NCBI GenBank assembly: GCA_015485595.1
Contig: WFTH01000047.1
Location: 1-8,385 of the forward strand
Direction of reading: 5' to 3'
Origin: Candidatus Microgenomates bacterium
Lineage (GTDB): Bacteria > Patescibacteriota > Microgenomatia > UBA1400 > PJMF01
Length of the DNA stretch: 8,385 bases
The position numbers and the translations under genes were made by a program. Positions 1 to 5,073 of this stretch are shown one piece after another. The first letter of the stretch is position 1. Every line of letters begins with the position of its first letter. A model generated the notes under the pieces. The model saw only the letters and a program-made list of their open reading frames with translations. It ran no database searches and was not told where the DNA came from.

Positions 1-65
1 GTATAGTGTTTTTAAACAGAAGTTGTATAAAAAGTTAAAGTATTTTTTACAAGATAGTGGCAACT

Positions 66-134
66 TGTGAGCCAGGTGGGACTCCCCCGAGCGAAGCTCG
101 GGACTAGTCCCGAATCAAAGATTCGGGGGAACCC
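66..134 (-). pseudogene. 3' stub of tRNA-Lys interrupted in the T-loop by a double-hairpin element
   Basis: Positions 66-84 repeat 19 bases of the 3' end of the intact tRNA-Lys (437-455), and 129-134 repeat the next six tRNA bases (456-461, the GGGTTC side of the T-arm on the minus strand). Between them, 85-128 is a 44-nt insert holding two hairpins: 86-92 with 96-102 (7-bp stem, loop GAA) and 109-116 with 120-127 (8-bp stem, 3-nt loop), joined by ACTAGT. The insert sits exactly in the T-loop, after TTC. No D-arm or anticodon arm is present, so this cannot be a working tRNA. The stop codon of the neighbouring GIY-YIG gene lies inside the insert. The layout is directly visible; whether it arose by mobile insertion or by duplication and decay is inference. 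Confidence 0.8.
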
Positions 135-378
135 TTGATTTCAAAAAAGTTTTAATACTTTTGTACGATTTAATGTACTGCTCTCTTTGTTTAGCTTGAG
201 CAAGTTTATCATACGACTCTGTGTAAACCAATACATAAGGCTTGTGATTTTTGGTGTATTTAGATTTACCAGAGTTATGTTCTTTTAATCTTTTATCAAC
301 ATTTTGAGTGTAGCCAACATAGTAACTTTCGTCTTTTTTAGATTGGAGAATGTAGATAAAGTACTTTTTTGAAATCAT
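115..378 (-). CDS. small single-domain GIY-YIG nuclease (UPF0213/YhbQ-like)
   Basis: An 87-residue protein that is essentially one GIY-YIG domain. The first signature strand is IYI at residues 8-10 and the second is YVG at 20-22. It is followed by R30 (typical catalytic Arg region), a His-containing segment near 34, and the A..RE..IK pattern near residues 62-70 that usually carries the family's metal-binding Glu. These small proteins are known or predicted DNA endonucleases; most have no assigned biological role. The ATG follows a weak purine-rich stretch, with no clear Shine-Dalgarno. The last residues (about VPPNL) and the TGA are encoded by the palindromic insert in the tRNA stub, so the natural C-terminus may have been replaced. 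The gene lies between an intact tRNA-Lys and a broken 3' copy of it. A role in moving or homing the surrounding repeat is a hypothesis; it could also be an unrelated resident gene. Confidence 0.82.
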   Translation of the reverse strand: MISKKYFIYILQSKKDESYYVGYTQNVDKRLKEHNSGKSKYTKNHKPYVLVYTESYDKLAQAKQREQYIKSYKSIKTFLKSRVPPNL

Positions 379-399
379 GGTTTCTCGTCACTCTGGTTA

Positions 400-438
400 C
401 ATAATAAATCTAGTCAAGTTTTGACTAGATTTATTATG
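400..438. repeat. 18-bp perfect inverted repeat with 3-nt loop
   Basis: Positions 400-417 are exactly complementary to 421-438, with GTT in between. The repeat begins at the very end of tRNA-Lys on the minus strand and ends about 20 nt before the GIY-YIG start codon. It could act as a transcription terminator or processing signal after the tRNA, but no T-run follows either arm, which argues against a standard intrinsic terminator. It may instead be the end of an inserted element. Confidence 0.85.
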
Positions 439-512
439 TGAGCCAGGTGGGACTCGAACCCACGACACGCGGCTTAAGAGGCCGCTGCTCTAACCAACTG
501 AGCTACTGGCCC
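439..512 (-). tRNA. tRNA-Lys(CTT)
   Basis: A complete cloverleaf on the minus strand. The acceptor GGGCCAG pairs with CTGGCTC (one G-T pair). The D-arm is GCTC/GAGC, the anticodon stem GCGGC/GCCGC holds loop CTCTTAA (anticodon CTT), and the T-arm is GTGGG/CCCAC with loop TTCGAGT. The discriminator is A and CCA is not encoded (CAT follows). It is flanked on both sides by partial copies of itself, but this copy is uninterrupted and should be functional. Confidence 0.95.
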
Positions 513-564
513 AAATAATTGGGTTTTTTGTTATTTTATTTTACTTTTATTTTACAATTTTAAT

Positions 565-632
565 TGCTCTAATCCGCCAGCAGTTGCTACGCTCCAGCTT
601 AGGTGGACAGGCCAACTGAGCTACTGGCCCAA
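565..632 (-). pseudogene. 5' stub of tRNA-Lys interrupted in the D-loop by a 39-nt palindromic element
   Basis: Positions 612-632 repeat the first 19 bases of tRNA-Lys plus two upstream bases (494-514), ending after the GG of the D-loop. Positions 565-572 repeat the following eight tRNA bases (486-493). Between them, 573-611 is a 39-nt insert whose ends can pair (TCCGCC with GGTGGA, one wobble). The copy has no anticodon or T-arm. The insert aligns without gaps, 26 of 39 identical by eye, to a palindrome inside the methyltransferase gene (5560-5598), with the best match in the central 20 nt. The stub lies directly behind a candidate promoter, so it may be transcribed ahead of the intact tRNA. 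Confidence 0.8.
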
Positions 633-660
633 CTCACATTAACTTGACTTACAGAGGGTT

Positions 661-689
661 ATTTTAACACAGTTGTTTTAATTGGCCAA
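661..689 (-). promoter_or_regulatory. candidate promoter for the tRNA-Lys stub / tRNA-Lys unit
   Basis: On the minus strand TTGGCC (684-689) is followed after 17 nt by TAAAAT (661-666), which predicts a start near 654. That is about 22 nt before the 5' tRNA stub and about 140 nt before the intact tRNA. The distance fits the idea that the stub occupies the place where the tRNA originally began. This is a pattern match only. Confidence 0.45.
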
Positions 690-712
690 CCAACTTACTG
701 GTTAACTTAGTG

Positions 713-718
713 TATAAT
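713..718 (+). promoter_or_regulatory. -10 box of the kinase gene, apparently leaderless
   Basis: A perfect TATAAT is separated by 7 nt from the ATG at 726. Transcription would start at or right next to the start codon, and no Shine-Dalgarno fits in the gap. No good -35 box is visible at the right distance. Confidence 0.6.
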
Positions 719-725
719 AGCCAGC

Positions 726-1454
726 ATGAAAGACTATCTTACTCAAACGCTAAACAGGGCTTTCGGGCTCTTTAACTTAAAGAAAAAAGTGGCCAAAGCA
801 ATAAGAGATGACTACCAGGAATCTTTATTTGTTAAGCCGTTTATTACTGTGGCACGTGAACCAGGCAGTGGTGGCGCAGTTATTGCTAAAGCAGTGGCAG
901 ACAGACTTGGTTTTGAGTTAGTGGACAAACAGATAGTGGAAGAGATCGCTCGCTCGGTTAAAAGACGAAAAGAGGTGATTGCCTCTCTGGACGAAAAGAC
1001 TCGTGGGGCGGTGGAGGATCTTTTAGACAGCGTACTTGATCCGGAGTACATAAATGAAGAAAAGTATATCTCTGAACTGTTTAAGTTGATTATCGCTTAT
1101 GCTCACAAGGGTAACGTGGTTATCTTAGGTCGAGGGGCTAACTTTATCACCCCTTTTGCCAAAGGGCTTCATGTTAACATTGTTGCACCTTATGTGGTAC
1201 GGGTACAGCGAGCGATGGACTTTGAGGGTTTAAGCAGAGAAAAAGCTAAAGAGGTTATTGCGAAGGTGGAGAAAGAAAGAAGTGACTTTGTAAAAAAGTA
1301 CATTAATAATGATATTAAAAAGCGCAACGCTTACGATTTAACTTTAAACACGACTTACTTCAGAATCGACGAAGCAGCTAGTGTGGTAATCGAGGCCTTT
1401 AAGCAGAAGTTTTCTAGAAGTTATAAGACAAAGGCTAAGTTATTAGCTAGGTAG
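726..1454 (+). CDS. cytidylate-kinase-like P-loop NTPase
   Basis: A 242-residue protein of the cytidylate kinase-like (Cytidylate_kin2) family, related to nucleoside monophosphate kinases. Residues 1-35 form a charged N-terminal extension. The P-loop is at about 44-54 (REPGSGGAVIA), followed by LGFELVDKQI (61-70), where cytidylate kinases have their substrate-binding strand and Asp. The GRGANF motif is at 135-140, an Arg-containing lid-like segment follows near 159-162, and YDLTLNT is at 203-209. The family's physiological substrate is usually unproven; phosphoryl transfer to CMP/dCMP or a related nucleotide is the likely role. The ATG is placed by its position just after a TATAAT box. The TAG stop shares its last base with the first base of tRNA-Leu(CAG), so kinase and tRNA are probably on one transcript. 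Confidence 0.82.
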   Translation: MKDYLTQTLNRAFGLFNLKKKVAKAIRDDYQESLFVKPFITVAREPGSGGAVIAKAVADRLGFELVDKQIVEEIARSVKRRKEVIASLDEKTRGAVEDLLDSVLDPEYINEEKYISELFKLIIAYAHKGNVVILGRGANFITPFAKGLHVNIVAPYVVRVQRAMDFEGLSREKAKEVIAKVEKERSDFVKKYINNDIKKRNAYDLTLNTTYFRIDEAASVVIEAFKQKFSRSYKTKAKLLAR

Positions 1455-1538
1455 CCAGAGTGCTGGAATCGGTAGACAGGCTAGTTTCAGGAACTAGTGC
1501 TCTTTACGAGCGTGAGGGTTCGAGTCCCTCCTCTGGCA
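1454..1538 (+). tRNA. tRNA-Leu(CAG)
   Basis: A class II tRNA with a long variable arm. The acceptor GCCAGAG/CTCTGGC pairs fully, the anticodon stem CTAGT/ACTAG holds loop TTCAGGA (anticodon CAG), and the T-arm is GAGGG/CCCTC with loop TTCGAGT. Discriminator A; CCA is not encoded. Its first base is the last base of the kinase stop codon, so the 5' end must be cut out of a kinase-tRNA transcript or started from a promoter inside the kinase gene. Confidence 0.95.
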
Positions 1539-1562
1539 CACAGAACCATTAAGTTTTGACTT

Positions 1563-1591
1563 TTGCGTTTTAGTCTTTGAGCTTTTATAAT
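1563..1591 (+). promoter_or_regulatory. candidate promoter for tRNA-Gln and downstream tRNAs
   Basis: A perfect TATAAT (1586-1591) is preceded at 17 nt by a weak TTGCGT (1563-1568). The predicted start near 1598 is about 5 nt before tRNA-Gln. The -10 is convincing, the -35 is not. Confidence 0.45.
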
Positions 1592-1602
1592 ATAAGGCTT
1601 AC

Positions 1603-1673
1603 TGCCCCGTCGTCTAATGGCAGGACAGCGGCCTTTGGAGCCGTTAATCTAGGTTCGAATCCTAGCGGGGCAT
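1603..1673 (+). tRNA. tRNA-Gln(TTG)
   Basis: The acceptor TGCCCCG/CGGGGCA pairs fully. The anticodon stem GCGGC/GCCGT holds loop CTTTGGA (anticodon TTG), and the T-arm is CTAGG/CCTAG with loop TTCGAAT. The discriminator is T and CCA is not encoded. With U34 in a two-codon box, this tRNA is a plausible substrate for Elp3-type wobble modification. Confidence 0.94.
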
Positions 1674-1683
1674 CATGGTTGTC

Positions 1684-1768
1684 GCCGAGATGCTGGAATT
1701 GGTAGACAGGCTGGACTTAGAATCCAGTGCTCGTTAAGAGCGTGAGGGTTCGACCCCCTCTCTCGGCA
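1684..1768 (+). tRNA. tRNA-Leu(TAG)
   Basis: A class II tRNA. The acceptor GCCGAGA/TCTCGGC pairs fully, the anticodon stem CTGGA/TCCAG holds loop CTTAGAA (anticodon TAG), there is a long variable arm, and the T-arm is GAGGG/CCCTC with loop TTCGACC. Discriminator A, no encoded CCA. It starts 10 nt after tRNA-Gln, so the two are surely co-transcribed. Confidence 0.95.
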
Positions 1769-1787
1769 CGTTATTGCAGCTTAACAA

Positions 1788-1874
1788 GCCCAGGTGGTGG
1801 AATCGGTAGACACGCAGTCTTGAGGAGGCTGTGCCCTTACGGGCGTGGAGGTTCAAATCCTCTCCTGGGCACCA
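1788..1874 (+). tRNA. tRNA-Leu(GAG)
   Basis: A class II tRNA. The acceptor GCCCAGG/CCTGGGC pairs fully, the anticodon stem CAGTC/GGCTG (one G-T) holds loop TTGAGGA (anticodon GAG), a long variable arm is present, and the T-loop is TTCAAAT. The discriminator is A1871 and CCA is encoded at 1872-1874, unlike the two preceding Leu tRNAs. Its last 21 bases (from the T-loop onward) are repeated at 1978-1998. Confidence 0.94.
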
Positions 1875-1936
1875 TTATGTTGGTTCTTTAACACAGTTAA
1901 ACTTTGCTCAAAGTGTTTGTTTCTGCTGGCGCAGAA

Positions 1937-1998
1937 TGGAGGTTCCCCCGACATGTGTCGGGACTGCGCTGGGCTTGAAATCCTCTCCTGGGCACCAT
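1937..1998 (+). pseudogene. 3' stub of tRNA-Leu(GAG) interrupted in the T-loop by a hairpin element
   Basis: Positions 1937-1945 repeat TGGAGGTTC of tRNA-Leu(GAG), and 1978-1998 repeat the next 21 bases, including the encoded CCA and one trailing T (1855-1875). Between them, 1946-1977 is a 32-nt insert with a 7-bp hairpin (1947-1953 with 1956-1962). An outer 6-bp pairing, 1929-1934 with 1964-1969, encloses it. The insert lies exactly after TTC of the T-loop, the same site as in the tRNA-Lys 3' stub, and both inserts share the form CCCGA...TCGGGACT. The stub ends one base before tRNA-Val. The spacer 1876-1936 shows no gene; it has a small hairpin (1887-1892 with 1896-1901). Confidence 0.8.
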
Positions 1999-2075
1999 GG
2001 ACCCTTAGCTCAGCTGGTTAGAGCGTTCGGTTTACATCCGAAAGGCCGTAGGTTCGAGTCCTACAGGGTCCACCA
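1999..2075 (+). tRNA. tRNA-Val(TAC)
   Basis: The acceptor GGACCCT/AGGGTCC pairs fully, the D-arm is GCTC/GAGC, the anticodon stem TTCGG/CCGAA holds loop TTTACAT (anticodon TAC), and the T-loop is TTCGAGT. The discriminator is A2072 and CCA is encoded at 2073-2075. It follows the broken Leu(GAG) stub by 1 nt, which suggests that the intact Leu(GAG) gene once abutted it. Confidence 0.95.
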
Positions 2076-2084
2076 AATAAACGC

Positions 2085-2113
2085 TTAACAAAAGCTTAAC
2101 TTTCGGTTAAAAT
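2085..2113 (+). promoter_or_regulatory. promoter for tRNA-Gly
   Basis: TTAACA (2085-2090), a 17-nt spacer and TAAAAT (2108-2113) match the sigma-70-type consensus well (5 of 6 in each box). The predicted start near 2120 is about 16 nt before tRNA-Gly. Confidence 0.65.
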
Positions 2114-2135
2114 CAACTTCTGTCTTTAACAAATT

Positions 2136-2209
2136 GCGGGAATAGCTCAGTTGGCTAGAGCGTCTCCTTGCCAAGGAGAAGGTCGCGGGTTCGAGTCCCG
2201 TTTCCCGCT
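2136..2209 (+). tRNA. tRNA-Gly(GCC)
   Basis: The acceptor GCGGGAA/TTCCCGC pairs fully, the D-arm is GCTC/GAGC, the anticodon stem TCTCC/GGAGA holds loop TTGCCAA (anticodon GCC), and the T-loop is TTCGAGT. Discriminator T, no encoded CCA. It ends the tRNA cluster. The 96 nt to the next gene show no gene or convincing terminator. Confidence 0.95.
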
Positions 2210-2305
2210 CATTACTCTTACATCTATATCTTTAATTTATCTCTAAATTTAACTCTCACTGCTGGGCTTAAAGCTCGCTGTAGCCAACTATAGCTGATAT
2301 TTAGG

Positions 2306-3289
2306 TCACGGTTTTATTAATTTTTTAATAAATCTGTTTACTTGTTTAACTAAATCTTTGTCGTAGGATAGCAACATAAGGTTGCTAGTTTGTGCTACTG
2401 TGCCTAAGTAGTGCATGTTAGCAGAACCCACAAGCACTAGCTTATCATCAACTATTATTAGTTTAGCGTGAACCATAAACGGGGTTTGAATAAGTTTAAG
2501 CTCTTTAGCTGTAAGCTTAAGATAGATGGTGTTTAATTTATGAATAAGATAGAAAACTAGGTTAAAGTTATTTTTTCTAGGTGTGATTACTGTCACCTTA
2601 ACCTTTTTCTTTACGGCGTTTTTAAGTTGCCAAGATATTTTATGATCTGGAGGAAACTGAGAGACAAAGAAGATGTTCTTGGTAGCTTTTTTAATCATAA
2701 AGTTGGCGCAAGCGTAACTGAGCTGCCGTTTTTTATGGTCGATAATAAAGTGGTTTTGACTATCTAGTTTGTGCAGCTTACCCCTTAGGTTTTGAGCAAT
2801 TGATTGGTGGATAACTTTCTTTAAAAAAGATCTTACTTTTTTGTTTTTACTACAGATCATTAGGTCGTGATATTTTGTTTCTTTGCTTGACAGGTTAATA
2901 CCGCCGAAACAGGCAAGGTTATCCAAAAGCGATATCTTAATATGATTTCTTTTTATGTACGGCATGGTAATCTTTTGCCACCAAGGCATGTGGTTGATTA
3001 TTAACGCAACCTGTTTTTTTAAAAGATATGTTAAAACTTGCTTAGATCTAGGTTTTGTGATAAGTGACGAGAGAGAAAAGTCATCAATTATCAGAGCCTT
3101 CATGGGGACTTTGTCTTTGTTTTGGTGGGAGGTAAGATGTTTGTAGATGTCGCTAATGATATCATTGCTGCTATCCTTAATCTCGAAATAAAGAGACTGA
3201 ACCAAAAAAAGCTTTTTTACTTTTAAAAGATTATTTTTAAGTAAGTTAAAGTAGTTCTTGGTGCTGATAACTTGAAATTTTGGTTTCAT
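2306..3289 (-). CDS. phospholipase D / cardiolipin-synthase-like protein with two HKD motifs
   Basis: A 327-residue basic protein with two phospholipase D catalytic repeats. HKD1 has H116, K118, D123 and then FGGIN at 128-132. HKD2 has H274, K276, D281 and then GSAN at 288-291. The layout and length resemble the catalytic part of bacterial cardiolipin synthases and related PLD enzymes, which form a covalent phospho-His intermediate and transfer a phosphatidyl group. There is no obvious N-terminal membrane anchor, unlike ClsA; a soluble or peripheral enzyme, or a PLD-type nuclease, remains possible. The ATG follows a TAAAAT box by 5 nt with no Shine-Dalgarno, suggesting a leaderless message. 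It lies downstream of and parallel to the VKOR-PyrD gene with a 91-nt gap. Confidence 0.8.
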   Translation of the reverse strand: MKPKFQVISTKNYFNLLKNNLLKVKKLFLVQSLYFEIKDSSNDIISDIYKHLTSHQNKDKVPMKALIIDDFSLSSLITKPRSKQVLTYLLKKQVALIINHMPWWQKITMPYIKRNHIKISLLDNLACFGGINLSSKETKYHDLMICSKNKKVRSFLKKVIHQSIAQNLRGKLHKLDSQNHFIIDHKKRQLSYACANFMIKKATKNIFFVSQFPPDHKISWQLKNAVKKKVKVTVITPRKNNFNLVFYLIHKLNTIYLKLTAKELKLIQTPFMVHAKLIIVDDKLVLVGSANMHYLGTVAQTSNLMLLSYDKDLVKQVNRFIKKLIKP

Positions 3290-3294
3290 TGTTT

Positions 3295-3300
3295 ATTTTA
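3295..3300 (-). promoter_or_regulatory. -10 box of the PLD-like gene, apparently leaderless
   Basis: TAAAAT on the minus strand, 5 nt before the ATG at 3289. No convincing -35 is seen. The rest of the gap (3301-3380) shows no gene. Confidence 0.4.
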
Positions 3301-3380
3301 GACTGCCAGGATGATGGTAGAACATACCAGATGAGTGATCTAATAAAATAATAAAAAGTGAGTTAAGTTTTAGGGGGTTT

Positions 3381-5021
3381 CTAGGTATTGAGGTTTCTTT
3401 TTCCATTGGTGTTTTTAAGTTTTAGAGCAACTTCCAAGTTAATCTCCCCCACTACCTGTGGACCAGTATAGATCATGCCGGTGATTAGTTGGACTAAGTC
3501 AGCGCCGAGCTTAAGTTTGGTGAGTGCATCTTCACCATTAAAGATGCCACCGGTACCGACAATCACAAAGCGATCGCTAAAGTGTTTTTTAGTTAGCTTG
3601 ATGAGTCTGTTTGACCTTTCAAACGTGGGTTTGCCGCTTAAGTTACCTTTTAACTTTTGCCAGCGTTTGCGATCTTTTTGGGTGATTGCTGGGTTGTTTT
3701 TATCTTTGGTTAGGTTGCCAAAGATGACTCCAGCGATGTTGTGCTTATTGATCACCTTTAACATGGCTAGTGTCTCTTTTTCACCTTGGTCAATTGGCAT
3801 CTTAATTAGTACTGGTCGGGATAGATTAAGTTTATCTAGAGCACTCAGTAGAACATCCAGGCGCGGACAACTAGTAAACGGCTCTCCCCCAAAAGTGTTC
3901 GGACAACTGATGTTAAGCTCATAAAGCGCGTGTTTAAGACCGGATTTTTCAAACAGTTTAAAGGTAGTGAGGATATCTAGTATTTGTTGATGAGTAGTCT
4001 TAAAATGTTTATTAGTGCTGGCAATGCTGATAGCAGTGGGAATGTGAAACTTGACTTTTTTTAGCTCTCGGATAACTGCTTTAGCTCCTTTTGACTTTAG
4101 ACCTTTGTTTACCAAAAGTGCTTTTGAGTCTGGGAAGCGACCCAGTCTGGGTGGGGAGTTGCCTTCGTAAGGTTCTAAAGTAACCGTACCAATGGTATGC
4201 CAGCCAAAACCAACACTCGGCAAGATCTGAGTCAGCTGGCCATTATAGTCAAAACCAGCCGAGAGTCCCACCGGGTTACTAAACTTTATACCCAGCAATT
4301 GGCGATTAAGTTTGGGGTGAGAGAAACTTAGCTTAATTTTGGTCACACACTTTAGAAAACGACATCGACCCAATAAAACTCCAACCTGGGTAATGCAGTT
4401 ATGAACCCTCTCAGCCTCAAAGAGAAACGCGATCGGTTTAAGAAGATGGCGATAGAAAAAAGAGATAAACGCAAACTGAAGTTTTTTAAGTAAAAAGGGT
4501 GAGTGTAGGTAGCGTTGGTGTAAGTAGATAGCGTTTATGATAAAGATCAAGCTGGTAGTAGCGGCAGAAAGTAAGCAGAAATAACACCAGGCGCCAATAA
4601 CAAAGGCCATTAAATAAACTAAATAAGCCGAAAAAAGCAAGCCGGCAAGAGAAATAAGAAAGATAACTTCGCTTAAGGTGGCAAGTTTCAGCCAAGGATG
4701 TTTTTTAAGCAAGCTACTCTTTCTAAGCTTTTTTCCTAGCCAGTAGGGTTGACGAGTGGTTAAGATCTGAGTTAGAGCTAGCATAGACAGTGCTAGGTAG
4801 TAGACCAAGCCGATGTCAGATAGATGAACGGGACCGATATAGGCATAGTCGCTGTCTAACACTTGGTTGCAGTCAATCTTGGCTCCGCTTGTAACTTCGC
4901 TGGCGCCACAGCTGTAACTAGCTACTTCTGGTTTATGTTCGGCGTAGGTTAAGTAGGTGGTGTCAGCCACACCGGCGGCGGCAAGTAGGAAGATGATGGT
5001 GGCTAAAACTCGATTTTTCAT
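3381..5021 (-). CDS. fusion: VKOR-family membrane thiol oxidoreductase + PyrD-like dihydroorotate dehydrogenase
   Basis: A 546-residue uninterrupted protein with two recognisable parts. Residues 1 to about 170 are a VKOR-family domain with about four hydrophobic membrane segments, the loop pair C38 and C51, S57 in the DSDYAYIG region, and the redox CxxC at C146-C149 (WCYFC). Such domains pass electrons from thiols to quinones and often support DsbA-type disulfide formation. Residues about 203-540 are a dihydroorotate dehydrogenase barrel: FMN-binding GLSAGFDYNG (252-261), IGTVT (277-281), PRLGRF (291-296) with N305, NISCPNT (370-376), K407, N436, GTGGIF (489-494) and a GADLVQLITG phosphate-site segment. 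The order matches class 2 (quinone-linked) PyrD, but the catalytic-base position is Cys373, as in class 1 enzymes, rather than Ser. A linker of about 30 residues joins the parts. The likely reaction is dihydroorotate to orotate in pyrimidine synthesis at the membrane; the redox link between the halves is inference. Confidence 0.85.
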   Translation of the reverse strand: MKNRVLATIIFLLAAAGVADTTYLTYAEHKPEVASYSCGASEVTSGAKIDCNQVLDSDYAYIGPVHLSDIGLVYYLALSMLALTQILTTRQPYWLGKKLRKSSLLKKHPWLKLATLSEVIFLISLAGLLFSAYLVYLMAFVIGAWCYFCLLSAATTSLIFIINAIYLHQRYLHSPFLLKKLQFAFISFFYRHLLKPIAFLFEAERVHNCITQVGVLLGRCRFLKCVTKIKLSFSHPKLNRQLLGIKFSNPVGLSAGFDYNGQLTQILPSVGFGWHTIGTVTLEPYEGNSPPRLGRFPDSKALLVNKGLKSKGAKAVIRELKKVKFHIPTAISIASTNKHFKTTHQQILDILTTFKLFEKSGLKHALYELNISCPNTFGGEPFTSCPRLDVLLSALDKLNLSRPVLIKMPIDQGEKETLAMLKVINKHNIAGVIFGNLTKDKNNPAITQKDRKRWQKLKGNLSGKPTFERSNRLIKLTKKHFSDRFVIVGTGGIFNGEDALTKLKLGADLVQLITGMIYTGPQVVGEINLEVALKLKNTNGKRNLNT

Positions 5022-5045
5022 AGTTTTCTCAAAAACTTTCAGCCT

Positions 5046-5073
5046 ATTTTACCACCAACTCTACTTTTCCCAA
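5046..5073 (-). promoter_or_regulatory. candidate promoter of the VKOR-PyrD gene
   Basis: On the minus strand TTGGGA (5068-5073), a 16-nt spacer and TAAAAT (5046-5051) predict a start near 5039, giving a leader of about 18 nt with a weak GAG seven bases before the ATG. The -35 lies within the end of the methyltransferase gene. Confidence 0.45.

Noticed and set aside
85..128. tRNA intron or split tRNA genes
   Set aside because: The stubs lack the anticodon arm, and an intact copy of the same tRNA is next to them. An intron would leave both halves joined to one insert.
1887..1898. Shared 12-mer TTTAACACAGTT at 663-674 and 1887-1898, as a common element end
   Set aside because: Several 12-nt matches are expected by chance in an AT-rich window of this size, and the flanks do not match.
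1831..2088. Open frame of 85 codons across the tRNA region
   Set aside because: It reads through tRNA-Leu(GAG), the stub and tRNA-Val; the translation is only tRNA sequence in disguise.
115..3289. Alternative genetic code with UGA as glycine
   Set aside because: GIY-YIG, PLD-like and phosphoribosyltransferase genes all end at TGA in the expected places, and no internal TGA is needed to keep domains open.
3475..3924. Open frame of 149 codons on the plus strand
   Set aside because: It is antisense to the PyrD domain, whose motifs are clear on the other strand; no family features are seen in it.
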